Source: Deltaproteobacteria bacterium (GTDB taxonomy: Bacteria > Myxococcota_A > Polyangia > Polyangiales > Houyiibacteriaceae). From it: DNA of 64,000 nucleotides. The stretch covers positions 248,001 to 312,000 of the forward strand of contig JAEPMI010000003.1 in assembly GCA_017644045.1 (NCBI GenBank), given 5' to 3'. Below, in pieces: positions 36,709-44,866 of the stretch. Under the pieces are notes generated by a model. It was not told the DNA's origin, ran no database searches, and was given only the letters and a program-made list of their open reading frames with translations. The first letter of the stretch is position 1. The number at the start of each line of letters is the position of its first letter. The position numbers and the translations under genes were made by a program.

Positions 36709-38940
36709 ATGAATCGGAACCAACTCGGGATGCTCTGTGGTCTGGCGGCGGCCATCGTCGGCTGTGAGGGAGCCGCACCGCCGGTCGGTTCGGTCGCGAG
36801 CGCGCTGACGATGGTGGACCTCGGAACGGTCACCGCCGCCAACCACCCGGACCCATCGGGCGTGAGCGGCGTCTGGTACGACGCGACGCACAACACCTTC
36901 GGGACTCCCAGCGCTGCCGGTGGTGGCGTCATGCGCATCGACGACGGTGGCTTCACCAACGGCGTCTACACCATCCTCGAGGGAGCCATCCCGGCGGACG
37001 GCGACTACCACGTGCGCGCCACCATCCACGTGGTCGAGAGCGAGGCGACGGCGTTCGACGGCATTCGCGCGTTCCAGCTCGGCGCGGCCACCGGTGTCGC
37101 GCACCGCGCGCCCGGGTCGACGGCGATGCCCGGCGTGGCGTCCTTCGCGAGCTACGAGGGTCTGACGAGCGCCGACGACACGGCGAACGGACCACAGGTG
37201 CTGCTCACGGCGGAGATCCACGCGAGCGCCGGCGACGATCTGATGATCGCGCTCGGCACCGACGTGAGCTCCGGCGCCTGGAACGGAAGCTCCGGCTTCT
37301 GGAACGGCGCCTACGTCCTCGTGTCGGATCTCGAGCTCGTCGCCGCCGATCCGAGCGAGGTGATCGACGACACCGACCCACGCTTCGTCGAGACGGGCAG
37401 CTGGGCCGTCAGCGGTGGCATCGGCTACGCCGGTGGGCACTACCGCTATGCGTCGAGCGGCTCGGCTCGGAGCGCGACCTGGCACGCGGAGGGGTTGGCG
37501 GCCGGACCCTGGGACGCGCAGGTCTTCTTCCGCGCCGGCACCAACCGTGCGACCTCCGCTCGCTACGTGCTCGAGTCGGGCGCGACGACGAGCGAGCACC
37601 GCGTGAACCAGCAGCTCACCGATGCCGCCTGGGTCGACATCGGACAGGTGATGGTCGACGCGACCGGCGTCGCGTCGGTGACGCTGGACGCCGCCGGCTG
37701 CGCGCCCGAGGGGACCGTGGTCATCGCCGACGCGGTCCGCTTCGTTCCCGGCGTCGCGCCGACCACGGACGACGCCCCCGAGATCCGGCTCGCGGTGGTC
37801 ACGGTCTTCGACGACGTCGACGACCTCGGCGCGATCGAGTCCATGGTCGATGACCTGGTGTTGCGCCGGTACAACTCGGTCGCGGTCCACGCGCGCTATC
37901 GGGGCGACGCGACCTACGTGCCCAACCGCGATAGCCGGCGCTATCGCAACGCCGAGCCGAGGAACGCCGCCGTCGGCGACGTGGACGTGCTCGACGCGTT
38001 CGTGGAGCTCGGCCACGAGCGCGGGTTGAAGGTCTTCGCCTACGTGAACACCCACCTGGTCACCGACGGCGACGACTCGGTGGCGGACCCGAGCCACGTG
38101 ACCAACACGCACCCGGAGTGGCGCACGTGGGCCTGGGGAGGCGGCACACCGCACGTGCAGACGACCGCCGACGACCCGGGTGGACTCTGGCTCGAGCCGG
38201 CGCTGCCGGAGGTCCGCGACTACCTCGAGGACGTCGTCGGCGACATCGCCACCAACTACGACATCGACGGCGTCATCCTCGACCGCATCCGCTACCCACA
38301 GACCTCGTTCACGCGGACGAACCGCGACTTCGGCTACCACCCGGACGCCATCCGCGCGTTCAACCGGAAGCACTGGCGCCGCTGCGGTTCCATTCCGGAC
38401 CCCTACGACGAGGACTGGATCGCCTTCCGGCAGGACGCGATCACCCGGACCGTCGGGGCCATTCACCGCCGGCTCGAGCACATCGACCCCGAGCTGCTCC
38501 TGCTCGCCTACCCGATCGGGCGCTTCGGCGACGCGGTGCGCTTCAACTACCAGGACTGGCCCGAGTGGCTGAGTGGCCGGCACATCGACGGGGTGCTCCC
38601 GCAGATCTACACGGACGACCCCGTCGCGTTCGCGGACCGCCTCGCCGAACAGCGGGACGCCTACGATGGCGAGCGCCTGCTGGGCGTGACCCTGGACGCC
38701 TTCCGTCCGGGCGTGGACCTCGCCGCTCAGATCGAGACGACACGCGCCCTCGGCGCTCACGGGGTCTCACCCTTCCGGCACGGCACGCTGGTTCAGATGG
38801 GCGTGGCCGGTGAGCTCCAGACCGCGTGGACCGGGCCGGCGGCGTTCCCTGCGACGCCGTGGAAGCGCGCACGGCGATGGCATTGGCGTCCCCGACGTCA
38901 TTGCGACCGGCGCCACGGTCGGCGCTTCCGCTTCCGCTAG
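36709..38940 (+). CDS. Lipoprotein with golvesin-like domain and GHL10-type glycosidase domain
   Basis: The 743-residue product has the lipobox IVGC. Residues 30-210 are beta-rich and unassigned. Residues 220-365 match a golvesin C-terminal-like domain: VIDDTDPRFVETGSW, GGHYRYASSG, NRATSARYVLE, HRVNQQLTDAAWVDIG, VVIADAVRFVPG. A GHL10/DUF4015-like TIM barrel follows (NSVAVHARYRGDATYVPNRD, IDGVILDRIRYPQTSF, IDGVLPQIYTDD). The final 30 residues are abruptly Arg/Trp/His-rich (RRWHWRPRRH), which may reflect a frameshift. The ATG is preceded by GGGAGTG. Its TAG shares bases with the stop of the opposite gene. Confidence 0.88.
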   Translation: MNRNQLGMLCGLAAAIVGCEGAAPPVGSVASALTMVDLGTVTAANHPDPSGVSGVWYDATHNTFGTPSAAGGGVMRIDDGGFTNGVYTILEGAIPADGDYHVRATIHVVESEATAFDGIRAFQLGAATGVAHRAPGSTAMPGVASFASYEGLTSADDTANGPQVLLTAEIHASAGDDLMIALGTDVSSGAWNGSSGFWNGAYVLVSDLELVAADPSEVIDDTDPRFVETGSWAVSGGIGYAGGHYRYASSGSARSATWHAEGLAAGPWDAQVFFRAGTNRATSARYVLESGATTSEHRVNQQLTDAAWVDIGQVMVDATGVASVTLDAAGCAPEGTVVIADAVRFVPGVAPTTDDAPEIRLAVVTVFDDVDDLGAIESMVDDLVLRRYNSVAVHARYRGDATYVPNRDSRRYRNAEPRNAAVGDVDVLDAFVELGHERGLKVFAYVNTHLVTDGDDSVADPSHVTNTHPEWRTWAWGGGTPHVQTTADDPGGLWLEPALPEVRDYLEDVVGDIATNYDIDGVILDRIRYPQTSFTRTNRDFGYHPDAIRAFNRKHWRRCGSIPDPYDEDWIAFRQDAITRTVGAIHRRLEHIDPELLLLAYPIGRFGDAVRFNYQDWPEWLSGRHIDGVLPQIYTDDPVAFADRLAEQRDAYDGERLLGVTLDAFRPGVDLAAQIETTRALGAHGVSPFRHGTLVQMGVAGELQTAWTGPAAFPATPWKRARRWHWRPRRHCDRRHGRRFRFR

Positions 38941-40178
38941 CGGTAGGCCGTCCAGCCCGCGGTCCAGTCCCAGCAGTCGGGCTCGATCGCGCCGAGGAAG
39001 GCGGCTCGGGAGTCGAGCCCCTCGCTCGGCGCGACACCGAGCTCTGCTGCGATCGAACGAGCGGCCGGACGGAAATCGGGGCGCGTGGGGTGGGTGGCGC
39101 CGGGCAGCGCGGGGTCGACGTCGAAGGTGTTCCGCGTGGCCCACTCGCCGGTGAAGGTCACGCTGGCGTCGTCGGGGTCGTCGACCTCGAAGAGCTCCCC
39201 GCCGCAGTCGTTCAGGAGGTTCTCGGTGAGCACCAGCTTCCCGACGTTCGCTTGCTCGACGGCGTCGAGGCCATGGAGCCGGACGCAGCGCGCCGAGAAG
39301 GAGGTGACGATCGCGTTGTGGATCGACCCCGCGGTGCCGCCGTGGAAGTGCATCGCGTGATGGTCGGACTGGCCCACCAAGGTCGTGTTCCAGAGCCGCG
39401 GCGCCGATCGTCGTGCGTCGTCGGGGAGCTCGGGCCGGCTGCTGCCTTCGAGCGCGGCGCCGCCACTCGGTGCCTGTCGAACGATGATGAACTGCCCGTC
39501 ACCTCGCCAGCCTTCGCTCCAGTCGATGCCCTGCTCGGCGCTGTCGGTCGAGACCACGTGCGCGACCGAGACCGTGCCGCCTCGGATCGAGAGACCGTCG
39601 CCCGGGCTCCCGTGCACCTGGACGAAGTCGACCTCGGTGTGGGCGCCGCACCCCGCCAGCGTCAGAGCGCTCTGCTCGATCCGCACGTGGCGCAGGGTTC
39701 CGCAATCGTGTGTGGTGTCGACGCCGCCGTACGGACGACCCTCGAGCGTGCTCACCCCGTCCGGCGCGTCGATGGGCGCGCGGCCGAGGAGAGCGATCGC
39801 GACGCCCTGGAAGACCACCGGATCCGTCGCCGTCCCGAGGGCCTCGATCCGTCCGGTCGACGACGCCAGCGAGCCGCCCTCGGACCGTACGCTCACACCC
39901 GCCTCGATCGTCAGCGTGGCGCCTTCCACGAGGACGTCGCCTTCGAGGACGTAGCGGTGATCGCACGACCAGGTCTGGTCGGCCGTGACCGAGCCGCGGA
40001 CCACGACGAGGGAACGCGCATCGACGGCGGGGCATCCGGCGGAAGGAACCGGCGCTGGAGCCGGGATGGCGCAGGAGTCGGGAACCGCCGCGTCGAGCTC
40101 GAGTGCGGGCTCGACCTCGAAGGACCGGGCGCAGCCGAACGAGCAGATGGCGAGAATGGCCAGCGAGGCAGCTCTCAT
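38937..40178 (-). CDS. Right-handed parallel beta-helix lipoprotein
   Basis: The 413-residue product has the lipobox SFGC and a short linker. Repeated short strands with turns such as YVLEGDVLVEGATLTIEAGV and LRHVRIEQSALTLAGCGAHT indicate a pectate-lyase-like parallel beta helix. The C-terminus GAIEPDCWDWTAGWTAYR resembles the conserved end (DWTxGWTxY) of a family of myxobacterial exported beta-helix proteins of unknown activity. No catalytic set was recognised. It converges on the operon at 25102-38940; both genes stop within the same CTAG. Confidence 0.82.
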   Translation of the reverse strand: MRAASLAILAICSFGCARSFEVEPALELDAAVPDSCAIPAPAPVPSAGCPAVDARSLVVVRGSVTADQTWSCDHRYVLEGDVLVEGATLTIEAGVSVRSEGGSLASSTGRIEALGTATDPVVFQGVAIALLGRAPIDAPDGVSTLEGRPYGGVDTTHDCGTLRHVRIEQSALTLAGCGAHTEVDFVQVHGSPGDGLSIRGGTVSVAHVVSTDSAEQGIDWSEGWRGDGQFIIVRQAPSGGAALEGSSRPELPDDARRSAPRLWNTTLVGQSDHHAMHFHGGTAGSIHNAIVTSFSARCVRLHGLDAVEQANVGKLVLTENLLNDCGGELFEVDDPDDASVTFTGEWATRNTFDVDPALPGATHPTRPDFRPAARSIAAELGVAPSEGLDSRAAFLGAIEPDCWDWTAGWTAYR

Positions 40179-40271
40179 GAGCGCGGAGCGTGACCGCGGC
40201 GAATGTTGGAGCCGTGTCGCGAACGTGACGACCGGCGTCGTGCCGGTGACGCCTCAGCGTCGAGCGCGACC

Positions 40272-41372
40272 TCACGGCTCCAGAGTCAGTCGGACGAAGC
40301 GTGGCCAGTAGAGATCGCGCTGGCCCTCCTCGGTGAAGAGGTCGCCGAACTCGAAGCTGTTGGTCGCGTAGGTCACCAGCAGTCCTCCGTCGGCGTCGAG
40401 CCATGGGTGGGCTTTGCCGGCGTAGACGAAGGGGTCCGGTCCACTCGACTCCGGTGGGGTGAACGCGCGCATGGGCGAGCTCCAAGGGCCCGTGAGCGCC
40501 GGCGCCGTCGAGACCACCAGGTCGGTGCCACCGAAGCCCCGGCTCATCAGGTGGACCCAGGTGCCGGAAGGGTCGCGATGGAGCGACGCCTCCGGCCCCG
40601 CGTCGGGGAGCACGGTCGCCGGCGCGGAATCACCGAGTGACGTGCCGCTCGCCCAGCCGTCGTCGGTCCACCACTCGGGCTCGGCGACCCCGGCGACGAG
40701 GTCGGTCGTGCGAAAGCGCGCGAGCCATCCCACGTGGCGTGCCCCGAGCGCGTTGACGAGAGCGACGAGGTACTCGCCCTCGCGCACCACCGCGGTTCCG
40801 ACGGACGCGTCCGGATCGGCGGCGAGCTCGGTGGGCACCACCCATCGCGGCTCCCAGGCGCCGGGATCGACGTCGGGATCGTCGATGATCACGACGCGAT
40901 ACCCGGCCTCCTCGAACCCGAGGCCGCCCTCGGCGGCTCGCACACCCATCAGGAAGAGCACGAGCGGTCCGCCATCGACCCGCACGCCGTGACCGGGCCA
41001 GAACCAGCGCTCTCCGCGGTCGGCGAAGAAGGGCGCCGGGGATCCGTCGGGGTCGGTGCGCCAGTGGAAGCTCATGCTGGCCGTGCGCGGGTCGCGACCG
41101 GTCTGGATCGCGATCGTGTTGCGCACCATCTCGGACTCGCGGCGATCGCTGGCATCCGAGGTCGCCACGAAAGAGTCGCCGAAGAGCCAGAGCGCGCGTT
41201 CGTCGTCGAGGGGGACCGAGAGCGCACCGTCCCCGCCGAGCCAACGCGGGTCCGCGCGAAAGAGCGGGTCCGCCTCCGGGTAGGAGCGCGCGTCGCCGAC
41301 CTGGAGCGCGGATTCGGCGTCGTCGCCGCACGCGAGCACCGCCAAGAGCGGGAGCCAGAGGGACCAGCGCAT
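40272..41372 (-). CDS. Lipoprotein with five-bladed propeller-like (DUF4185-type) domain
   Basis: The 366-residue product has the lipobox LACG followed by GDDAES. The remainder resembles DUF4185/GH43-like propellers: RALWLFGDSFVATSDASDRR near residue 60, SMSFHWRTDPDG, WFWPGHGVRVDGGPLVLFL, TWVHLMSRGFGGTDLVV, AHPWLDADGGLLVTYATNS near the end. Members bind or cleave glycans, but the catalytic residues cannot be assigned with confidence. The ATG was chosen for the signal; a longer in-frame opening upstream would overlap the divergent gene at 41442. Confidence 0.8.
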   Translation of the reverse strand: MRWSLWLPLLAVLACGDDAESALQVGDARSYPEADPLFRADPRWLGGDGALSVPLDDERALWLFGDSFVATSDASDRRESEMVRNTIAIQTGRDPRTASMSFHWRTDPDGSPAPFFADRGERWFWPGHGVRVDGGPLVLFLMGVRAAEGGLGFEEAGYRVVIIDDPDVDPGAWEPRWVVPTELAADPDASVGTAVVREGEYLVALVNALGARHVGWLARFRTTDLVAGVAEPEWWTDDGWASGTSLGDSAPATVLPDAGPEASLHRDPSGTWVHLMSRGFGGTDLVVSTAPALTGPWSSPMRAFTPPESSGPDPFVYAGKAHPWLDADGGLLVTYATNSFEFGDLFTEEGQRDLYWPRFVRLTLEP

Positions 41373-41426
41373 GTGAAGAAGTGTGGCGAGCGTCCAGCCT
41401 CGCCGCCAGCGTCGGCCGACTTCGGC

Positions 41427-41432
41427 TACGCT
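41427..41432 (+). promoter_or_regulatory. TACGCT -10-like box for the DUF3817 gene
   Basis: TACGCT is followed by nine bases and the ATG at 41442, with no Shine-Dalgarno sequence. Confidence 0.4.
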
Positions 41433-41441
41433 CCCGGTCCG

Positions 41442-41729
41442 ATGGGACTGCGCGTACTCCGGATCGTGGGCTTTCTCGAAGGGCTCTCCTTCCTGCTGCT
41501 CCTCTTCGTGGCGATGCCACTGAAGTACGTCTGGGAGCAGCCGATGGCCGTTCGCTACACGGGCATCGTGCACGGCGCGCTCTTCGTGCTGCTCGTGTCG
41601 CTGATCCTCCAGGTCGGCCCGGCCCGCGGGTGGTCGTGGAAGCGCTGCGTGCTCGGCATCGTGGCCGCGTTCCTGCCCTTCGGCCCGTTCGTCTTCGATG
41701 CCTCGATCCGCCGGGAGACCGATGGCTAA
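41442..41729 (+). CDS. DUF3817 small membrane protein
   Basis: The 95-residue protein has three membrane helices and matches DUF3817 closely: LRIVGFLEGLSFLLLLFVAM, PLKYVWEQPMAVRYTGIVHG, and a C-terminal helix ending FGPFVFDAS. Members are widespread inner-membrane proteins without an established function. The length is typical. The last bases overlap the stop of the opposite-strand gene by four bases. Confidence 0.9.
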   Translation: MGLRVLRIVGFLEGLSFLLLLFVAMPLKYVWEQPMAVRYTGIVHGALFVLLVSLILQVGPARGWSWKRCVLGIVAAFLPFGPFVFDASIRRETDG

Positions 41730-42271
41730 CGATGCACGCCGAGGATGTGCAGCTGGCGCTCCGTCCGGTGCACCACTCGGACCTGACCCTTCTCGCCGGT
41801 GAGCCGGAGCAGCACGCGAATGCTCGCGCGGGTGAGCGCCTCGTAGACGGGGTCGTCGAAGTAGGGGAAGGCCTGGTAGCAGACCAGCGTCCCCTCGGGG
41901 TGCTTTCGAACGCTCACGTGCGAGCCGCCGCGACGGATCAGCTTCCAGAGCACCGGGATCCGCCGAAGGACGAAACCCGCGCTCGCGAGGCTGAGCAGCG
42001 CGGTGAAGAAGCTGTGCACGCCCATCTCGACCGACTCTTCGAGCAGCGTCTCGAAGCGGACCGCCTCACCGCGGGCCACCACGGAACGGAGCGCGCCGAG
42101 CATCTCCTGTAGGTGCTCCTCCGGGAGCCACTCACTGGCGAGCGTGTCCTCGTAAGTGGCGCGGACCTCGGGGCCGAGCGCGGCCATGAACTCCTTCTCG
42201 CGATCGGCGTAGCGCTCCCGCAGGAGCTTCCGCGCGATGACGAAGAAGGAGCCCTTCACTTCGTGAGCCAC
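41726..42271 (-). CDS. Probable DUF2378 (TIGR02265) myxobacterial protein
   Basis: The 181-residue soluble protein starts at GTG with VKGSFFVIARKLLRERY, followed by WLPEEHLQEMLGAL and a C-terminal segment AFPYFDDPVYEALTRASIRV. This order (VKGS start, a mid W-P-E segment, glycine-poor helical core) resembles the DUF2378 paralogous family found nearly only in myxobacteria; some residues differ, so the call is probable. The family's role is not known. It has no signal or membrane segment. Confidence 0.6.
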   Translation of the reverse strand: MAHEVKGSFFVIARKLLRERYADREKEFMAALGPEVRATYEDTLASEWLPEEHLQEMLGALRSVVARGEAVRFETLLEESVEMGVHSFFTALLSLASAGFVLRRIPVLWKLIRRGGSHVSVRKHPEGTLVCYQAFPYFDDPVYEALTRASIRVLLRLTGEKGQVRVVHRTERQLHILGVHR

Positions 42272-42372
42272 GGCGACGACATGCCACGTTTTCGTTGCTT
42301 TCGAAACGCACCAGCGCCGGCGGGCACCATTGCCCGCCGGCGCCGTGCCGGGGAGGGAGGAGACGTCAGTGG

Positions 42373-42945
42373 TCAGTGGCGGCCGCGGCCTTCGCGTTTG
42401 CCCGCCGCCGTGGCGCGGCCGGGGGCGTCGTCGCCGCGGGAGCGCTCGCCGCGCTCGGCGTTGCGCTCCGCTCGGGCCTCGGCGCTACCGCGGCTACCGG
42501 GGGCTCCACGCTCGGCGCGGCGAGCTTCGTTCGCGGCGTGGGCGGCGCGGGCTCGAGCGTGGCCGCCGGCGGCGTGCGCGTTGGCGCGGGCCTCGGCCCG
42601 GTCGAGACCGGTCGCGTGGCGGGGGCCTCGCTCATGGTCGCAATCGTCCGCGATGGCGGTCGCGGCGGGCGCGTCCTCGACCTCGACGGCGACGCCGTCG
42701 GCGAGCGAGGTGTTGGCCATCGCTTCGGCGATCTCGCTGGTCGACGCGATCTCGAAGGTCGGCTCGGGGACGAGGTCACGGATTTCTTCCGCGGAGACCG
42801 TGGGGGTCGAGCTGACGATGGGCGTCGTGTCCATCGGGCTCGGCGCGTCGGTGAGCGCCATCGCACCACCGGTGCCGACGGCCGCCGAGAGCGAGAGGAC
42901 CTTGACGAGGTTCGGGACGTTGCTGAGTAGGGTCGTGATGGACAT
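42373..42945 (-). CDS. Exported Ala/Arg/Glu-rich low-complexity protein
   Basis: The 190-residue product starts at an ATG with a good AAGGAGAA ribosome-binding site eight bases upstream. Residues 1-30 (LLSNVPNLVKVLSLSAAVGT) form a hydrophobic signal or anchor. Residues 35-95 are ordinary acidic sequence (VSAEEIRDLVPEPTFEIAST). From about residue 100 the protein becomes a run of Ala, Arg, Glu, Gly and His (ARANAHAAGGHARARAAHAA), which may be disordered or coiled. Because such sequence also appears in false frames, the second half could reflect a frameshift. No family recognised. Confidence 0.55.
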   Translation of the reverse strand: MSITTLLSNVPNLVKVLSLSAAVGTGGAMALTDAPSPMDTTPIVSSTPTVSAEEIRDLVPEPTFEIASTSEIAEAMANTSLADGVAVEVEDAPAATAIADDCDHERGPRHATGLDRAEARANAHAAGGHARARAAHAANEARRAERGAPGSRGSAEARAERNAERGERSRGDDAPGRATAAGKREGRGRH

Positions 42946-43077
42946 GGGCGTTTCTCCTTCTCGAGCCAGCCACCTCGCCGGCTCATGAGGAGAGACGCCC
43001 GGTTTCCTAAGCAGTCCTGAAGCGTTCGAAAGAATCGTGAAGGCACCGTAGAAGCCCAACGATTTCAGCGCGATGGT

Positions 43078-43272
43078 CTACTCGTCGGGCTTGCCGCGGC
43101 CGATGATGCGGTCGACCGCGAAGCCGAGCGCCCAGCCGATGGCGATGGCGCCGATCGTACGGACGATGCCGCCGATCAGGAACTGGGTGAGCACGAAGTA
43201 GCCGGCGATCGTGCCGCCCATGAAGGCGCCGTAGTAGACGAGATCCTTCGGTCCGAGGGAAGGCGGTTGCAT
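43078..43272 (-). CDS. Small membrane protein, 64 residues
   Basis: The product has two hydrophobic stretches (LVYYGAFMGGTIAGYFVLTQ and VRTIGAIAIGWALGFAVDRI) and a polar tail GRGKPDE. It is not assigned to a family. It follows the polytopic protein ending at 43283 by ten bases, so it is probably the last gene of the minus-strand membrane-protein run that begins at 47149. Confidence 0.65.
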   Translation of the reverse strand: MQPPSLGPKDLVYYGAFMGGTIAGYFVLTQFLIGGIVRTIGAIAIGWALGFAVDRIIGRGKPDE

Positions 43273-43282
43273 GAGCAGAACG

Positions 43283-43972
43283 CTAAGGCTCCCCGAGGTG
43301 GACCGCCAGGGCTCCCCGCACGGTGTCGAGGGTGACGATCTTCACGACGCAGTCGGCGAGGAAGAAGAAGGCGCCCAGCGCCCAGCGTTGTTTTCGCCGT
43401 CGCGCGGTGCTCAGGACCCGGCCGGTCATCCGCTCCAGGCTGTACGACGCGAGCTCGAAGATGACGAAGGCGTAGCAGATGCCACGCATCACCGACCACG
43501 GGTGCCAGCCGACCAGGAGCGACACGATCGAGCCGTCCCCTTCCGCGAGCATCCGGCCCACGTAGAAGTTCATGAGGTCGACCTCGTAGAACCCACGGAC
43601 CAGCGGCAGCAGGCCGAGCGAGAGGTAGCTCAGCGCGACGACCACCACGTAGAGCTGCCCGTGCGCGGGGACCCAGTTGGCGAGCACGTACTCGGGGTCT
43701 TCGCCGGTGCGGATCCAGACCTGCTGCTTCGCCCAGTACTCCGCGCCGTCGGGAAGCAGGCCGGTCGCCACGGCCGGCAGGTGGTAGGCCAAGCTGATCG
43801 CCGTCGCGCAGTGCGCCACGTAGGCGAGCAGCACCATCCCGATGCCCGCCCGGGTACGGTCCGCCTTGGCCATCCCCAGCAGCGCGGGCGCGAGGAGGAG
43901 GGCGCTCGCGATCTGGTGCCACCAGCCGCCGACCAGCGCGGCGACCAGCAAGGGCCCGACGCCGGCGAGCAA
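43283..43972 (-). CDS. Polytopic membrane protein, start uncertain
   Basis: From TTG at 43972 the product has 229 residues and about five membrane helices, with LLVAALVGGWWHQIASALLL, LLAYVAHCATAISLAYHLPA, QLYVVVVALSYLSLGLLPLV and a C-terminal FFFLADCVVKIVTLD. Protein-like sequence continues upstream in the same frame (PRRWLGFRWPAAVADAAW, TATFGERLTRGRRWLGWALL) as far as about 44110, yet contains no ATG, GTG or TTG. A CTG at 44110 could be the true start, adding 46 residues. Function is unknown; it lies in a run of membrane-protein genes behind an ABC transporter. Confidence 0.7.
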   Translation of the reverse strand: MLAGVGPLLVAALVGGWWHQIASALLLAPALLGMAKADRTRAGIGMVLLAYVAHCATAISLAYHLPAVATGLLPDGAEYWAKQQVWIRTGEDPEYVLANWVPAHGQLYVVVVALSYLSLGLLPLVRGFYEVDLMNFYVGRMLAEGDGSIVSLLVGWHPWSVMRGICYAFVIFELASYSLERMTGRVLSTARRRKQRWALGAFFFLADCVVKIVTLDTVRGALAVHLGEP

Positions 43973-44117
43973 CGCCCAGCCCAGCCATCGGCGCCCTCGC
44001 GTGAGCCGCTCGCCGAACGTCGCCGTGGACCACGCCGCGTCGGCGACGGCCGCAGGCCAGCGGAAGCCCAGCCACCGACGGGGCTGGGCTGGCTCGCTTC
44101 GAACGCTCAGGGTCGAG

Positions 44118-44360
44118 CTACTTGCGGGGAATCGGAATGAAGAAGATGCCGGTGGTCAGATAGAGGATGAGGTTACCGACACCGAAGATCAGGATGAAGA
44201 TCAGCCATCCCCAGTTGCCGCCGCCGCCACCGCCGCCACCAGCGCCCGCGCCGCCATCGTCGTAGTGGTAACCGCCACCACCACCGTAGTCGCCGCCGTC
44301 GTAGCCACCGCCCTGCTGGCCGCCGCCCTGCTGGCCTCCACCCTGATGTTCGTTCGTCAT
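44118..44360 (-). CDS. Gly/Gln/Tyr-rich small membrane protein
   Basis: The 80-residue protein starts MTNEHQGGGQQGGG; residues 6-50 are built of GGGQQ and GGGYDGG units, followed by one membrane helix (WGWLIFILIFGVGNLILYLT) and a short basic end (FIPIPRK). The repetitive, glycine-rich cytoplasmic segment is likely disordered. It overlaps the preceding gene by four bases (ATGA). No family or function recognised. Confidence 0.7.
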   Translation of the reverse strand: MTNEHQGGGQQGGGQQGGGYDGGDYGGGGGYHYDDGGAGAGGGGGGGGNWGWLIFILIFGVGNLILYLTTGIFFIPIPRK

Positions 44361-44866
44361 CGCGTCCCCTCTCTGTGGGAGCAATCGGCCTGCTCCAGAG
44401 CTCGTTCGAGGCCGGAGTCTAACTCACGAACCCGACGATTCCAGTCCATTCCCCACTCGAGCGCCGCGCGCCCCTCGTCGTGGCACGAGCGCCGCGCGAA
44501 CTCGGCGGCCCGGAGGCGCTGGGTCGGCGAGCCCGCGGCCATCGTCTGGCGTACGCGGGCGGCCATGCCGGCTCCGTCCGCGTCGAACGCGAGGGCGGGT
44601 AGCCGGTCGAAGCGCTCCGGCTCCGACGCGCGCAGGTAGGCGGCGTAGAGCTCGTCCAGATCGACCTCCCCGAGCTCGCCGCTCCGCTGGGCGGCGCGCA
44701 TCGACTCGAGGGTGTCGTCCGACGGAGTCGCGACGCCCTGATGGACCAAGCCTTCGAGCGCCGGTCGCTGCCACACGATGACCTCGGCGACCACGACGGC
44801 GCCGACGTAGACGATGGTGAAGAGCCGACGGAGCCCGCGGGGTCCACGAAAGAACGAGGCGCTCAT
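44357..44866 (-). CDS. Single-TM protein of unknown function
   Basis: The 169-residue product begins with a basic stretch and one membrane helix (FTIVYVGAVVVAEVIVW), followed by a soluble helical domain with SDDTLESMRAAQRSGELGEV, LDELYAAYLRASEPERFDRL and QRLRAAEFARRSCHDEGRAA. Nothing matches a known family. It is coupled by ATGA to the permease gene upstream and by ATGA to the Gly-rich gene downstream, so it may be an accessory subunit of that transporter. Confidence 0.75.
   Translation of the reverse strand: MSASFFRGPRGLRRLFTIVYVGAVVVAEVIVWQRPALEGLVHQGVATPSDDTLESMRAAQRSGELGEVDLDELYAAYLRASEPERFDRLPALAFDADGAGMAARVRQTMAAGSPTQRLRAAEFARRSCHDEGRAALEWGMDWNRRVRELDSGLERALEQADCSHREGTR

Noticed and set aside
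34729-38760. 1343-codon minus-strand frame
   Set aside because: It is the antisense of FG-GAP and golvesin-GHL10 genes; its apparent repeats are complements of the DxDGDG-coding repeats.
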